Assembly (NCBI GenBank): GCA_900617975.1
Contig: UZAE01012189.1
Location: 40,686-54,114 of the forward strand
Direction: 5' to 3'
Length of the DNA: 13,429 bases
Origin: Rodentolepis nana
Lineage: Eukaryota > Platyhelminthes > Cestoda > Cyclophyllidea > Hymenolepididae
This document shows positions 7,826 to 13,429 of this stretch, piece after piece. The notes beneath the pieces were generated by a model that ran no database searches, was not told the origin of the DNA, and saw only the letters and a program-made list of their open reading frames with translations. The position numbers and the translations under genes were made by a program. How positions within the stretch are numbered: the first letter of the stretch is position 1; every line of letters starts with the position of its first letter.

Positions 7826-8506
7826 GCTTCAAGCGACATCAGCGAGCATACACGCCGCAAAATAATTGACGATCCTGGTTCTGGTCACAAACCAGTCATT
7901 GCTAGTATTACCTTCGGCAGCAAAAGCATGACATAGAAAATGGCAACTAAGCTATCATGGAACTTCAAGAAGGCTGACTGGCCTAGATTCACAAACCTTT
8001 TAGAGAATGAACTTCACACAAGTCTCCTCAACTTCAACCAACATCCTGACAAACTTTGCACTGCTATCACGAATTTTATGATCAGATGTGCAAAGAAAAC
8101 TATTCCCCAAGGCAAGACTAAACACTATCGAGTGTATTGGTCTAGACACCTTGAGGAACTGAAAAGAAAGAGGGACGCCCTTCGCAACACTGCTGATCAG
8201 ACTGGAAGAACGGAAGACGTACAAGCCTGGAGACGACAACCAGCTGTCTTAAGGCAAGCCATCTTACAAGCTAAACGGTCTCTCTTCGACAAGTTCATCT
8301 CAAATATCAACTATCAAAGTGATAGCCAACGCACTTTCAAATTCCTGGGTAACCTCCAAAACAACATGGAAAGACCCAAGAAAGAACCAATAGGTTTTAA
8401 AAACAAACTGCTTACCACGGACTCCAAAATCGTTAACTGCTTTGCGAGGTTCTATTCCCACAAGCAAAAGAAAACACTTTTGTCAGAAAATCTTCAAGAG
8501 ATTTAA
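7826..8506 (+). pseudogene. LINE endonuclease C-terminus and linker
   Basis: The frame reads SSDISEHTRRKIIDDPGSGH and KPVIASI, the last block of an exonuclease-III-like LINE endonuclease that nicks target DNA. The active-site motif SDH.P is SGH here (GGT at 7883-7885), so the catalytic Asp is lost. A TAG at 7934-7936 is followed by a 188-codon open stretch (7940-8503): WNFKKADWPRFTNLLE, then CAKKTIPQGK, a basic and helical linker (RHLEELKRKRDALRNT, DVQAWRRQ) and NYQSDSQRTFKFLGNL, which connects the endonuclease to the RT in this family. A frame change at about 8504 separates it from the RT frame. The ATG at 7940 is internal to the original ORF2, not a real start. Confidence 0.85.
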
Positions 8507-9275
8507 AGATACAAGTAAGACAATTTGGTGAAATTAAGGAAGACATAGCAACACCAAATAATGTAATTACTGAACCATTTAGACCTTGCAAACTTAATGC
8601 TGCAATTAAACAGCTAAAGTGCAAAAAGTCTCCTGGTGAAGACGGTATTCATCCGGAATTTCTAATTAGAATGGGACCAAAGCCAACGAAACCATGCTGA
8701 CGCTTTTCAACAAAATCTGGGAGACCAGTCGCGTCCCTTGAGACCAACAAAATTCTTAGAAATGAACAAGCAAATTTTAGGCCGCAAATATCAACTAACC
8801 AACAAGAAATCACATTCTCCCAACACATCAAAGATTCCCTTGATGCAAGAAATACTCTTACGGCTGTTTTCGTCGATTTCAAATTAGCTTATGACTTAGT
8901 ATGGTAAGAGAAGCTAATTCTAAAACTGCCAAAGATTGGTATTAAGCATAACATGCTCAACTGGATAAAAGCATTCATTGGACAAAGATCGTGAAAAGTC
9001 AGATACGGAAATGCTCTATCAAAATCCAATCTTTTACAAACAGGTCTTCCACAGGGAGCTGTCACAAGCTGCACTCTTTTCAATGTCTTCATCAATGACA
9101 TAGCCGAATTGGTACAGACAGTCACGGACACAAAGTGTTTACTTTTTTGCAGATGATCTTGTTCTGTGATATTCCGCCCCTAAGAAAAACGCTAAGGAGA
9201 GGACAGAAAGTGCTCTTAATAGTGCACTTAAACTACTAGCAAACTGGTCTGACAACAATGGAATGGTAATCAACA
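8506..9275 (+). pseudogene. LINE reverse transcriptase (degenerate)
   Basis: This is an RNA-dependent DNA polymerase remnant. Visible motifs are KSPGEDGIHPEFL (region 0/1), LRNEQANFRP with NQQ, motif A FVDFKLAYDLVW (catalytic Asp 8875-8877), motif B TGLPQGAVTS (near 9040-9069) and motif C FADD (9146-9157, both Asp present). FADD is in a different frame from motif B. In-frame stops lie at 8698-8700, 8905-8907 and 8992-8994. At about 8737 the frame jumps from IWETSRVP straight to LETNK, with loss of roughly 50 codons of the fingers, the same region found displaced at 7682-7825. At about 9275 the thumb stops at WSDNNGMVINT and joins sequence that normally lies much further on. Confidence 0.9.
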
Positions 9276-10128
9276 CCCATTGATGCAATGCCCCTGGTTA
9301 CAGGGAGCACCACAATATGTTCCCTTATCAAAGACAAGGCCTTGATCCTATATGAGAAGCTACTGGGCATTCCCATGGATAAATTCTTCAGCACCTATGA
9401 GAATAGACCAAGACATCTGAAAACGCAATCTGGTCTAATACAGAAAGCCATAGAACTGAAGAAAGAATTACAAATCGATGACAGACCAAAAAGCCTCTCT
9501 CTATCCATGAACTCATTAGCAGACACTGAGGTAGTGTGTTGCATCAGGAAATCAAACACCCCACCAGAACAAATGCGCTCATTGGCCCTTGAGACAATCA
9601 ACGTCAACTATCCTGGAGATCAATGGCTCCAAGTCTTCACTAATGGGTCACACATAGAAAACCAAGCAAACGTTGGTGCAGGTGTCTACTCTGAGCTCTT
9701 TTCTTTTTACGCAGCTGCGGACACAATAGATCCGCTTTCGAAGGAGAAATGGAGGCTATTATGATAGCACTATGCAATTATGTTGCCTGGATACGAAATT
9801 CACCAAAGCAGTAATACTTTCGGACCCACAGTCAGCAATAAACTCAATTGGAAACAGAGAGCAACCCAAAACAGCTGAGATAAACGAATGTAGAAAACTC
9901 TATCATCTACTGAGAGAGAAAAACAAAACAGTGGTCCTACAATGGATTCCTGGTCACTGTGGCATTAAAGGCAATGAGCTTGCTGACACACTTGCTAAGA
10001 AGGGGACAACGATTTTGCAATGCATGGACAGGCCGATGTCTTTCCACACAATGAAGACCTTTATCATGAGAGAGTTCAACACCCCAAGGTGCAACAAACT
10101 TAAAGCTCGAACAAAGGAGAAACAGTAG
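9276..10128 (+). pseudogene. LINE C-terminal region with RNase H domain (degenerate)
   Basis: The domain would degrade RNA in the RNA-DNA hybrid made during retrotransposition. A 158-codon frame (9288-9764) carries PRHLKTQSGLIQKAIELK and the first RNase H motif FTNGS. The first catalytic residue, normally Asp in FTDGS, is Asn (AAT, 9642-9644). GAGVYSELFSFY follows, and then a frameshift near 9735. The next motif, GEMEAI, with a Glu at 9746-9748, is in another frame. A further frame (9772-10128) holds ILSDPQSA (Asp 9823-9825) and WIPGHCGIKGNELADTLAKKG (Asp 9985-9987), typical of class I RNase H. The left edge at 9276 is the right side of an internal deletion that removed the region between thumb and PIDAM. 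The protein is inactive as it stands. Confidence 0.9.
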
Positions 10129-10161
10129 ACAGTGGCACTCTCCGACATAGCCGACTGGTCG

Positions 10162-10221
10162 AGAATCGAAGCCGTTGCTGAGTTTAACTTTGGCCAAGAA
10201 TCGAAGCCGTTGCTGAGTTTA
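10162..10221. repeat. Direct duplication of a 25-bp unit in the LINE
   Basis: A 25-bp unit starting AGAATCGAAGCCGTTGCTGA occurs at 10162-10186 and again, identically, at 10197-10221 (period 35 bp). The duplication disrupts the LINE C-terminal frame after EAVAEF. Confidence 0.92.
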
Positions 10222-10245
10222 GACTACGTACGGACGGATTGCCTG

Positions 10246-10547
10246 GCAAAACACCTTCAAAGATTGGGAGTATACACTGGCCTCACAAATTGGGATTATA
10301 CACTCAACCCACATGCCCTCCATGTAACGTGGGAGTATACACTCAACCCACATGCCCCCTATGTAACCTAAGGAGGAAATGGAGAAGACCCACCTGATTC
10401 GGTGTCTAGCGATCAACCCACATGCCCTCTATGTAACCTACAGGAGGAAATCTGGCGAAGCACCTTCACAGATTAGGAGTATACATATGCCCCCTATGTA
10501 ATCTACAGAAGGAAATGGAGAAGACCCACTTGAATCGGTGTCCAGCC
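10246..10547. repeat. Tandem and segmental duplications of the LINE zinc-finger coding unit
   Basis: The word CAACCCACATGCCCTC or a close variant recurs at about 10305, 10344 and 10415, and a shortened form (ATACATATGCCCCCTATGTA) lies at about 10481. A second word, GGAAATGGAGAAGACCCAC, occurs at about 10374 and 10512. A third pair, CACCTTCAAAGATTGGGAGT and CACCTTCACAGATTAGGAGT, lies at about 10252 and 10461. The units are nested and differ by small indels. This suggests stepwise slippage or template jumping rather than one duplication. Confidence 0.85.
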
Positions 10548-10630
10548 TTAAAGACAACGACAGCAAGCCAGAGACATTGGGAAGCAAGAAGACAGATAAT
10601 GAATTGCTATTAATTAACTACTATATATGT

Positions 10631-10649
10631 ACCCCCCCACCCTTGGGGG
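10631..10649 (+). other. C-run/G-run hairpin in the LINE 3' UTR
   Basis: A run of C (from 10631) followed by ACCCTT and GGGGG (10645-10649) can form a short, strong stem, CCCCC/GGGGG, just upstream of the tail shared with the SINE. Whether it matters for the LINE RNA is not known. Confidence 0.4.
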
Positions 10650-10710
10650 AAGCTGAAGTCAAATTTTAAGGGCTGATGATAAATATCATAAAGCCTGTCA
10701 TTTGAAAAAA
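10648..10710 (+). other. LINE 3' UTR tail shared with the SINE family
   Basis: The LINE ends GGGAAGCTGAAGTCAAATT, TTAAGGGCTGATGATAAATA, TCATAAAGCCTGTCATTTG and AAAAAA. SINE copies end CTGTGAAGCCTGAAGTCAAC, TAAAGGGCTAATGATAACTA, TCAAAACGCCTGCCATTTG and ATATAAATAAATA. The two agree over about 60 bp with few differences, including a small stem TGATA..TATCA (10677-10688 here). In this type of pair, the shared tail is what the LINE's reverse transcriptase recognises on the SINE RNA. Confidence 0.8.
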
Positions 10711-10723
10711 GTTTTTGGTAGGA
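10711..10723. repeat. Right target-site duplication of the LINE
   Basis: GTTTTTGGTAGGA is the partner of 7668-7680 (12 of 13). It directly follows the LINE's A-rich end and keeps one of the two Trp codons of the mariner WWD motif. Confidence 0.85.
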
Positions 10724-11165
10724 TGTGCGTGGGACAATCCATTACGAATCGCAATAACATTAGGGCCGAAGTATTAAAAGTTGGAGTTTACTGTTTTTAG
10801 CTATTCATGAGCCTAGTAAATAGAAAAAAATCGGATAGTTCTTTAATATGGCAATGCCTGCTCCACATCAGGCAAGAAAGACTCCCAAAGAAAGTTCAGG
10901 AATTAAATGAGGAAGTTCTACCACATCCGCCGTGTTTAATAGACTGCACCCCAAACTCATTGTCGTTTTTACAATACCACCATCTTTTCAGGTTCATGAA
11001 GCACATTGAAACTGAATAATAATGTTTTCTCAATATGACTGAGGTGGAAAGGTACTTGAACGACTATTTTACTCGAAGAATCGGCAATGAGGTGAAAGTA
11101 CCTTACACACACAACATTTAGGCGTTGCCTTTAAAATGCGCGATTTCTTACTGGCATCTTTAACA
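10711..11165 (+). pseudogene. Mariner transposase remnant, copy B, part after the LINE
   Basis: The broken transposase resumes with F-W-stop-D then VRGTIHYES (10715-10751), the expected continuation of the WWD..G.iHYE motif cut at 7680. NIRAEVL follows near 10759 and LVNRKK at 10810. NMAMPAPHQARKTPKK (10848 onward) stands for the HDNARPH block with its Asp lost. Then come VQELNEEVLPHPP, and HLFRFMKHIE for the DYHLF block, where the third Asp is Gln (LQYHHLF). TEVERYLNDYFTRRI (near 11037) matches the C-terminal 'ev..al..ff.sr' stretch. At least two of three catalytic Asp and several frames are gone. The right edge and the inverted repeat could not be located. Confidence 0.78.
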
Positions 11166-11765
11166 CTTACCGGTAAACACCAGCTCCATCTATACTAATG
11201 CATTCTAACGCTTTTAGATTTTCTAAGGTTGAAAACTGAATTAGTTGAACTCTAAAGGAGTGACAGATAATTGTGAGCGAATTCAAATCAGACTTGATGA
11301 GTGCACAACGGTGTTATTGCTGAACAAAGAAATCTCATGAGTATTCAGACAGACTCAAAGGTGCGGCCGTGCTGCTTGTTGCGTAGGTAGCAAGTGATGT
11401 TATGATCGTAGAGACTTCTCAGCCAGGCACCAATCAATAATCCCACCATTGTGTAGTAAACCCTTCAGTGTGTTCTACAGACTATGCTCCTTGTCTGTAG
11501 GCCACGCCAAACGTTTGTTTTTTCTACGCTGTTGAGGTAAAGTATTTAAACCTGGGATCCATTCTAAGCTAAACTGGAAGAACTTGCCATAGAGATATTA
11601 TTGAGCATGACCCAGGGCTTGATAGTGCAGCAGCGAACCCCGCCACAAACTTATACTCGAAGTTCAAGTTAAAATGAGCCAGAAGCAAGCATAAATTATG
11701 AATCATTTTACTATAAATTAATTCTACATTCTCTAATTCATTAAATATGTATCAATTAAAATAAG
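11166..11765. other. Unassigned DNA between mariner copy B and the minus-strand exon
   Basis: I recognise no protein-coding frame here. A hairpin followed by a palindrome and a T run is listed separately. Downstream of the exon's stop (reading the minus strand from 11765 toward 11600) I see no AATAAA or ATTAAA, so the poly(A) signal of that gene is either a variant or further away. Confidence 0.5.
11475..11523 (+). other. Hairpin, palindrome and T6 run (possible small structured RNA end)
   Basis: CTACAGAC (11475-11482) and GTCTGTAG (11493-11500) are exact inverse complements around a 10-base loop. They are followed by the 10-bp palindrome CAAACGTTTG (11508-11517) and six T (11518-11523), which is enough to stop RNA polymerase III. 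No A or B box is evident upstream at a standard spacing. It may be chance. Confidence 0.25.
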
Positions 11766-12092
11766 CTAATTGGCTATTTTCATCTGAGTATCCGCAGGAT
11801 TTTTCACTTTGGCCTCTTCAACAGGCGGATCCTTTTGATTTTCCTCCATCACTTCTCCACCTTCGACTTCAATTTTCTTAGATTCCAAAAACTCCTTCAT
11901 CTTACGCACATCTCTCCCGAGGTCTTCCTTGCCAACGAGGGTTGTCAGTTCAAAGATCTCACTCATGGCATCGAAGGTCTGCTGCATCAAATTTCCAGCG
12001 TCAGCAGTAGTAAGGCCTTCCGTTAGAATTGGTTTCAGAATGTAGACACCATAGGTAGCTACAATATTGGAAGAGGTGCAGGCAATAACGGA
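11766..12092 (-). CDS. Terminal coding exon of an unidentified gene (108 codons plus stop)
   Basis: On the minus strand the frame is open from a splice acceptor to TAG (11766-11768). It reads SVIACTSSNIVATYGVYIL, then KPILTEGLTTADAGNLMQQ, TFDAMSEIFELTTLVGKE, DLGRDVRKMKEFLESKK and IEVEGGEVMEENQKDPPVEE, ending MKIAN. The first ~70 residues look like folded helical protein. The last ~35 are acidic and charged, as in a flexible tail. It differs from the rest of the window in balanced composition and lack of repeats, and it has a plausible intron boundary, so I think it is host coding sequence. The Met often taken as a start (near 11985) is probably internal. I do not recognise the family. Upstream exons would lie beyond 12100 toward the right edge or outside the window. 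The antisense frame at 11835-12026 is a shadow. Confidence 0.55.
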   Translation of the reverse strand, partial: SVIACTSSNIVATYGVYILKPILTEGLTTADAGNLMQQTFDAMSEIFELTTLVGKEDLGRDVRKMKEFLESKKIEVEGGEVMEENQKDPPVEEAKVKNPADTQMKIAN

Positions 12093-12112
12093 CTGTTAAA
12101 CAGAGTGCGGGA
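12093..12112 (-). other. Predicted 3' splice site (acceptor) of the terminal exon
   Basis: Reading the minus strand, CCCGCACTCTGTTTAACAG runs into the exon that begins TCC GTT ATT. This is a pyrimidine-rich tract ending in CAG. An in-frame TAA (12096-12098) just inside the presumed intron means the frame cannot simply continue upstream, which supports a splice boundary here. Confidence 0.5.
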
Positions 12113-12741
12113 TTTCAGTTATTTTAGTTTACTATAAAGATAGCGTCAGTTAATCCAAGTATTCAATAAATGTAACGGTTTGAAATAAAAGTAGCTTCAA
12201 ATTTTATCGAATCATAAAGCTTCTAAAAAAGATATCAAACTTAGAAACAAATATCAATTAATTTGCATTTTACTTTCCTTGTTACCCAATACAGACCTTT
12301 TCATCTTAGATTGGAATTGCCGGGGTTTACTGAAAATCCGCCCAGGGTGGTTTAACGGAAAATTTCATTTCAAGAAACTATCTTAGAGCCAAATAACCCC
12401 CCACCCGATTGACTTTATTAATAATCATTTTTATAATTAGATTAGATATGTTCAAGCTAAATGACAGGGGAAGCAAGATATTATTAACTATATAAGGAAG
12501 TAATGATCCTAATTTCTTTATTCTAATGGTTAGAAAATCTTCTTTTGAAATAGATTAATGAAAATTAGCTATTCAGGCCAAATGTATATCTGAAATTTTT
12601 ACTATCTATGGGTTTTCTAAGAGAGCAAATAAGGAATTCGTGCTGTCAACTCTCCTGCCTCAAAGAAATTCATATTCATTAACTTATTCATATTAGTACA
12701 TGGAAAAAATATTGAGTGTATAAATATTAACTTCAAATGTA
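12113..12741. other. Probable intron or upstream flank; no gene recognised
   Basis: Very AT-rich DNA with no open frame of useful length and no repeat shared with the rest of the window. If the exon at 11766-12092 is real, this is most likely part of its last intron. Confidence 0.45.
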
Positions 12742-13056
12742 TTTTATTTATTTATTTCGAATGGCAGGCATTTTGATAGTTATCATTAGCCCTTAGCTGA
12801 CTTCACAGAGGGGAGAAACATCGAAGTTAGAAAAATTCAAGAAGGTAGACCGAAGAGTGATTTACAGATGTAAAAGAGACGGGCACAATGATAGTGAGTT
12901 GGGTAAGGTGAGTATTGTAGAAGTGGCCGACTATGTCATACAGTGAGGTCATGGTAGTTAGAAGTCAGAAGTCAACTGCCGGTCAATAGACTTTTTTGCC
13001 GTATGAGTATATGTTGCCCAGTATTCACCACGTGGAGGCAAGTCTATAGCACACCC
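12742..13056 (-). mobile_element. SINE copy 7, long form, minus orientation
   Basis: On the plus strand the copy runs from TTTTATTTATTTATTTCGAA and TGGCAGGCATTTTGATAGTT through the middle block (GATGTAAAAGAGAC) and AGACTTTTTTGCCGTATGAG to the reversed head, which ends CACACCC. The splice-donor-like site of the head is mutated here (GCAAGT instead of GTAAGT). A few bases are lost in the 3' region (CCCTTAGCTGACTTCACAGA). The flanks are AT-rich and give no reliable target-site duplication. Confidence 0.87.
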
Positions 13057-13116
13057 AATAAAAATAATTAAAATTAAACATATTGGTGACTTTCATGTCT
13101 ACTTAAATAATAACAG

Positions 13117-13129
13117 TAGGTGTGAAATT
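13117..13129. repeat. Left target-site duplication of SINE copy 8
   Basis: TAGGTGTGAAATT is repeated exactly at 13340-13352. Confidence 0.9.
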
Positions 13130-13339
13130 TATTTATATCAAATGGCAGGCGTTTTGATAGTTATCATTAGCCCTTTAGTGGACTCCAGGCTCTACAGAGG
13201 GGAAGGAGCATTTGTCAAATATGACATACAGCGGAGTCATGGTAGTTTGAAGTCAACTGCCGGTTAATAGACTTTTTTGCTGTATGAGTATACGTTGCTC
13301 AGGTTGCACCACGTGGAGGTAAGTCTATCGCATACCCCA
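13130..13339 (-). mobile_element. SINE copy 8, short form, with perfect 13-bp target-site duplication
   Basis: At 210 bp this is the shortest full-ended copy. It runs from TATTTATATCAAATGGCAGG to GTAAGTCTATCGCATACCCC. The region between GGGGAAGGAGCATTTG and TCAAATATGACATACAGCGG is deleted, removing the C-rich and TGTCTGTCTC blocks. Identical flanks TAGGTGTGAAATT (13117-13129, 13340-13352) define its ends. The plus strand again carries AG|GTAAGT (GTAAGT at 13319-13324). It lies only 73 bp from copy 7 in the same orientation. Confidence 0.92.
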
Positions 13340-13352
13340 TAGGTGTGAAATT
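13340..13352. repeat. Right target-site duplication of SINE copy 8
   Basis: This is the exact partner of 13117-13129, directly outside the TACCCCA end of the element. Confidence 0.9.
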
Positions 13353-13429
13353 AAATTATGGAAGAAGGTGAAAATATGATGCGCTATTTTCAATAGCATT
13401 AAGATGCAGATAAATAAAAAATATTGATC

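Larger units (their letters stand above)
10129..10613 (+). pseudogene. LINE C-terminal zinc-finger region with local duplications, to the ORF2 stop
   Basis: The end of the LINE protein reads CPLCNLQKEMEKTHLNRC, then ALKTTTASQRHWEARR and MNCY, with stop TAA at 10611-10613. This is a CX2CX9HX3C finger like those at the C-terminus of related LINE proteins, probably for nucleic-acid binding. The coding sequence before it is scrambled. KHLQRLGVYT (near 10248) and its counterpart (near 10457) occur twice, and the CPLC-coding unit occurs four times, mostly frame-shifted or truncated. Only the last unit retains a full finger. Confidence 0.8.
7681..10710 (+). mobile_element. Non-LTR retrotransposon (LINE) with endonuclease, reverse transcriptase and RNase H; rearranged and dead
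   Basis: This is a 3030-bp LINE copy bounded by a 13-bp target-site duplication (7668-7680, 10711-10723) and inserted in mariner copy B. The proteins normally make the retrotransposon's own DNA copy at a nicked target. The visible parts in order are: a reverse-transcriptase fragment (7682-7825), the C-terminal end of an APE-type endonuclease plus linker (7826-8506), reverse transcriptase (8506-9275), RNase H (9276-10128), a CCHC zinc-finger region with duplications (10129-10613), and a ~97-bp 3' UTR ending in AAAAAA. The endonuclease-RT-RNase H order fits the I superfamily (I, LOA, Outcast and relatives) rather than Jockey/CR1 proper. The exact clade is uncertain. ORF1 and most of the endonuclease are missing (5' truncation). 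Stops, frameshifts and two internal deletions make it non-autonomous. Confidence 0.9.

Noticed and set aside
8000..10416. Several minus-strand frames of 63-86 codons
   Set aside because: All are antisense shadows of the LINE endonuclease, reverse transcriptase and RNase H coding sequence.
10648..10710. LINE tail read as a separate truncated SINE inserted at the LINE end
   Set aside because: It starts shortly after the ORF2 stop, ends exactly at the LINE target-site duplication, and has no duplication of its own. A shared tail is simpler, though not proven.
11268..11283. AATTGTGAGCGAATTC, similar to the bacterial lac operator
   Set aside because: Only about 11 bases match, the rest of the operator is absent, and no vector sequence surrounds it. 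It is chance similarity.
12721..13075. Target-site duplication for SINE copy 7
   Set aside because: Only a low-complexity AT match of about 13 of 18 bases could be found, which is not distinguishable from chance.
1..13429. tRNA genes, rRNA or CRISPR-like arrays
   Set aside because: No cloverleaf-type sequence with proper A and B boxes, no rRNA similarity and no regularly spaced direct repeats were seen.

Overview
The window is non-coding-rich eukaryotic DNA, most likely from an arthropod. It is AT-rich and has no operon-like packing. It is filled with interspersed repeats that carry target-site duplications, and it holds remains of two mariner-type DNA transposons and one non-LTR retrotransposon with a C-terminal RNase H. 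Only one stretch looks like host coding sequence: a 108-codon terminal exon on the minus strand (11766-12092) behind a good splice acceptor. The species cannot be named from the sequence.

Layout. 1-5800 is unassigned DNA broken up by copies of a short interspersed element (here 'the SINE') at 305-565 (+), 820-1161 (-), 1725-1897 (+, 5'-truncated), 2914-3183 (+) and 5457-5776 (-). 6346-7355 is a decayed mariner transposase (copy A), preceded by a 4-base N gap and split by a SINE at 6942-7269. A second decayed mariner transposase (copy B) runs 7505-7680 and resumes at 10711-11165. It is split by a 3030-bp LINE (7681-10710) flanked by a 13-bp target-site duplication. 11166-11765 is unassigned, 11766-12092 is the exon, 12093-12741 is probably intron, and two more SINEs lie at 12742-13056 and 13130-13339 (both -).

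The main relationship is between the SINE and the LINE. The last ~60 bp of the LINE 3' UTR (10648-10705) closely match the 3' end of every SINE copy. This is the signature of a SINE that borrowed the 3' recognition tail of a partner LINE. Five SINE copies have clear target-site duplications of 11-17 bp, so the family moved by retroposition. Its 5' head is not an obvious tRNA, 5S or 7SL derivative.

The LINE copy is dead and oddly built. It begins with a fragment of the reverse transcriptase (RT) fused in frame to the C-terminal end of the endonuclease, although RT normally lies downstream. It also has two internal deletions, several stops and frameshifts, a lost endonuclease Asp, an RNase H Asp-to-Asn change, and local amplification of the sequence encoding the C-terminal CCHC finger. 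Everything mobile here appears to be fossil. No functional multi-gene system is visible.
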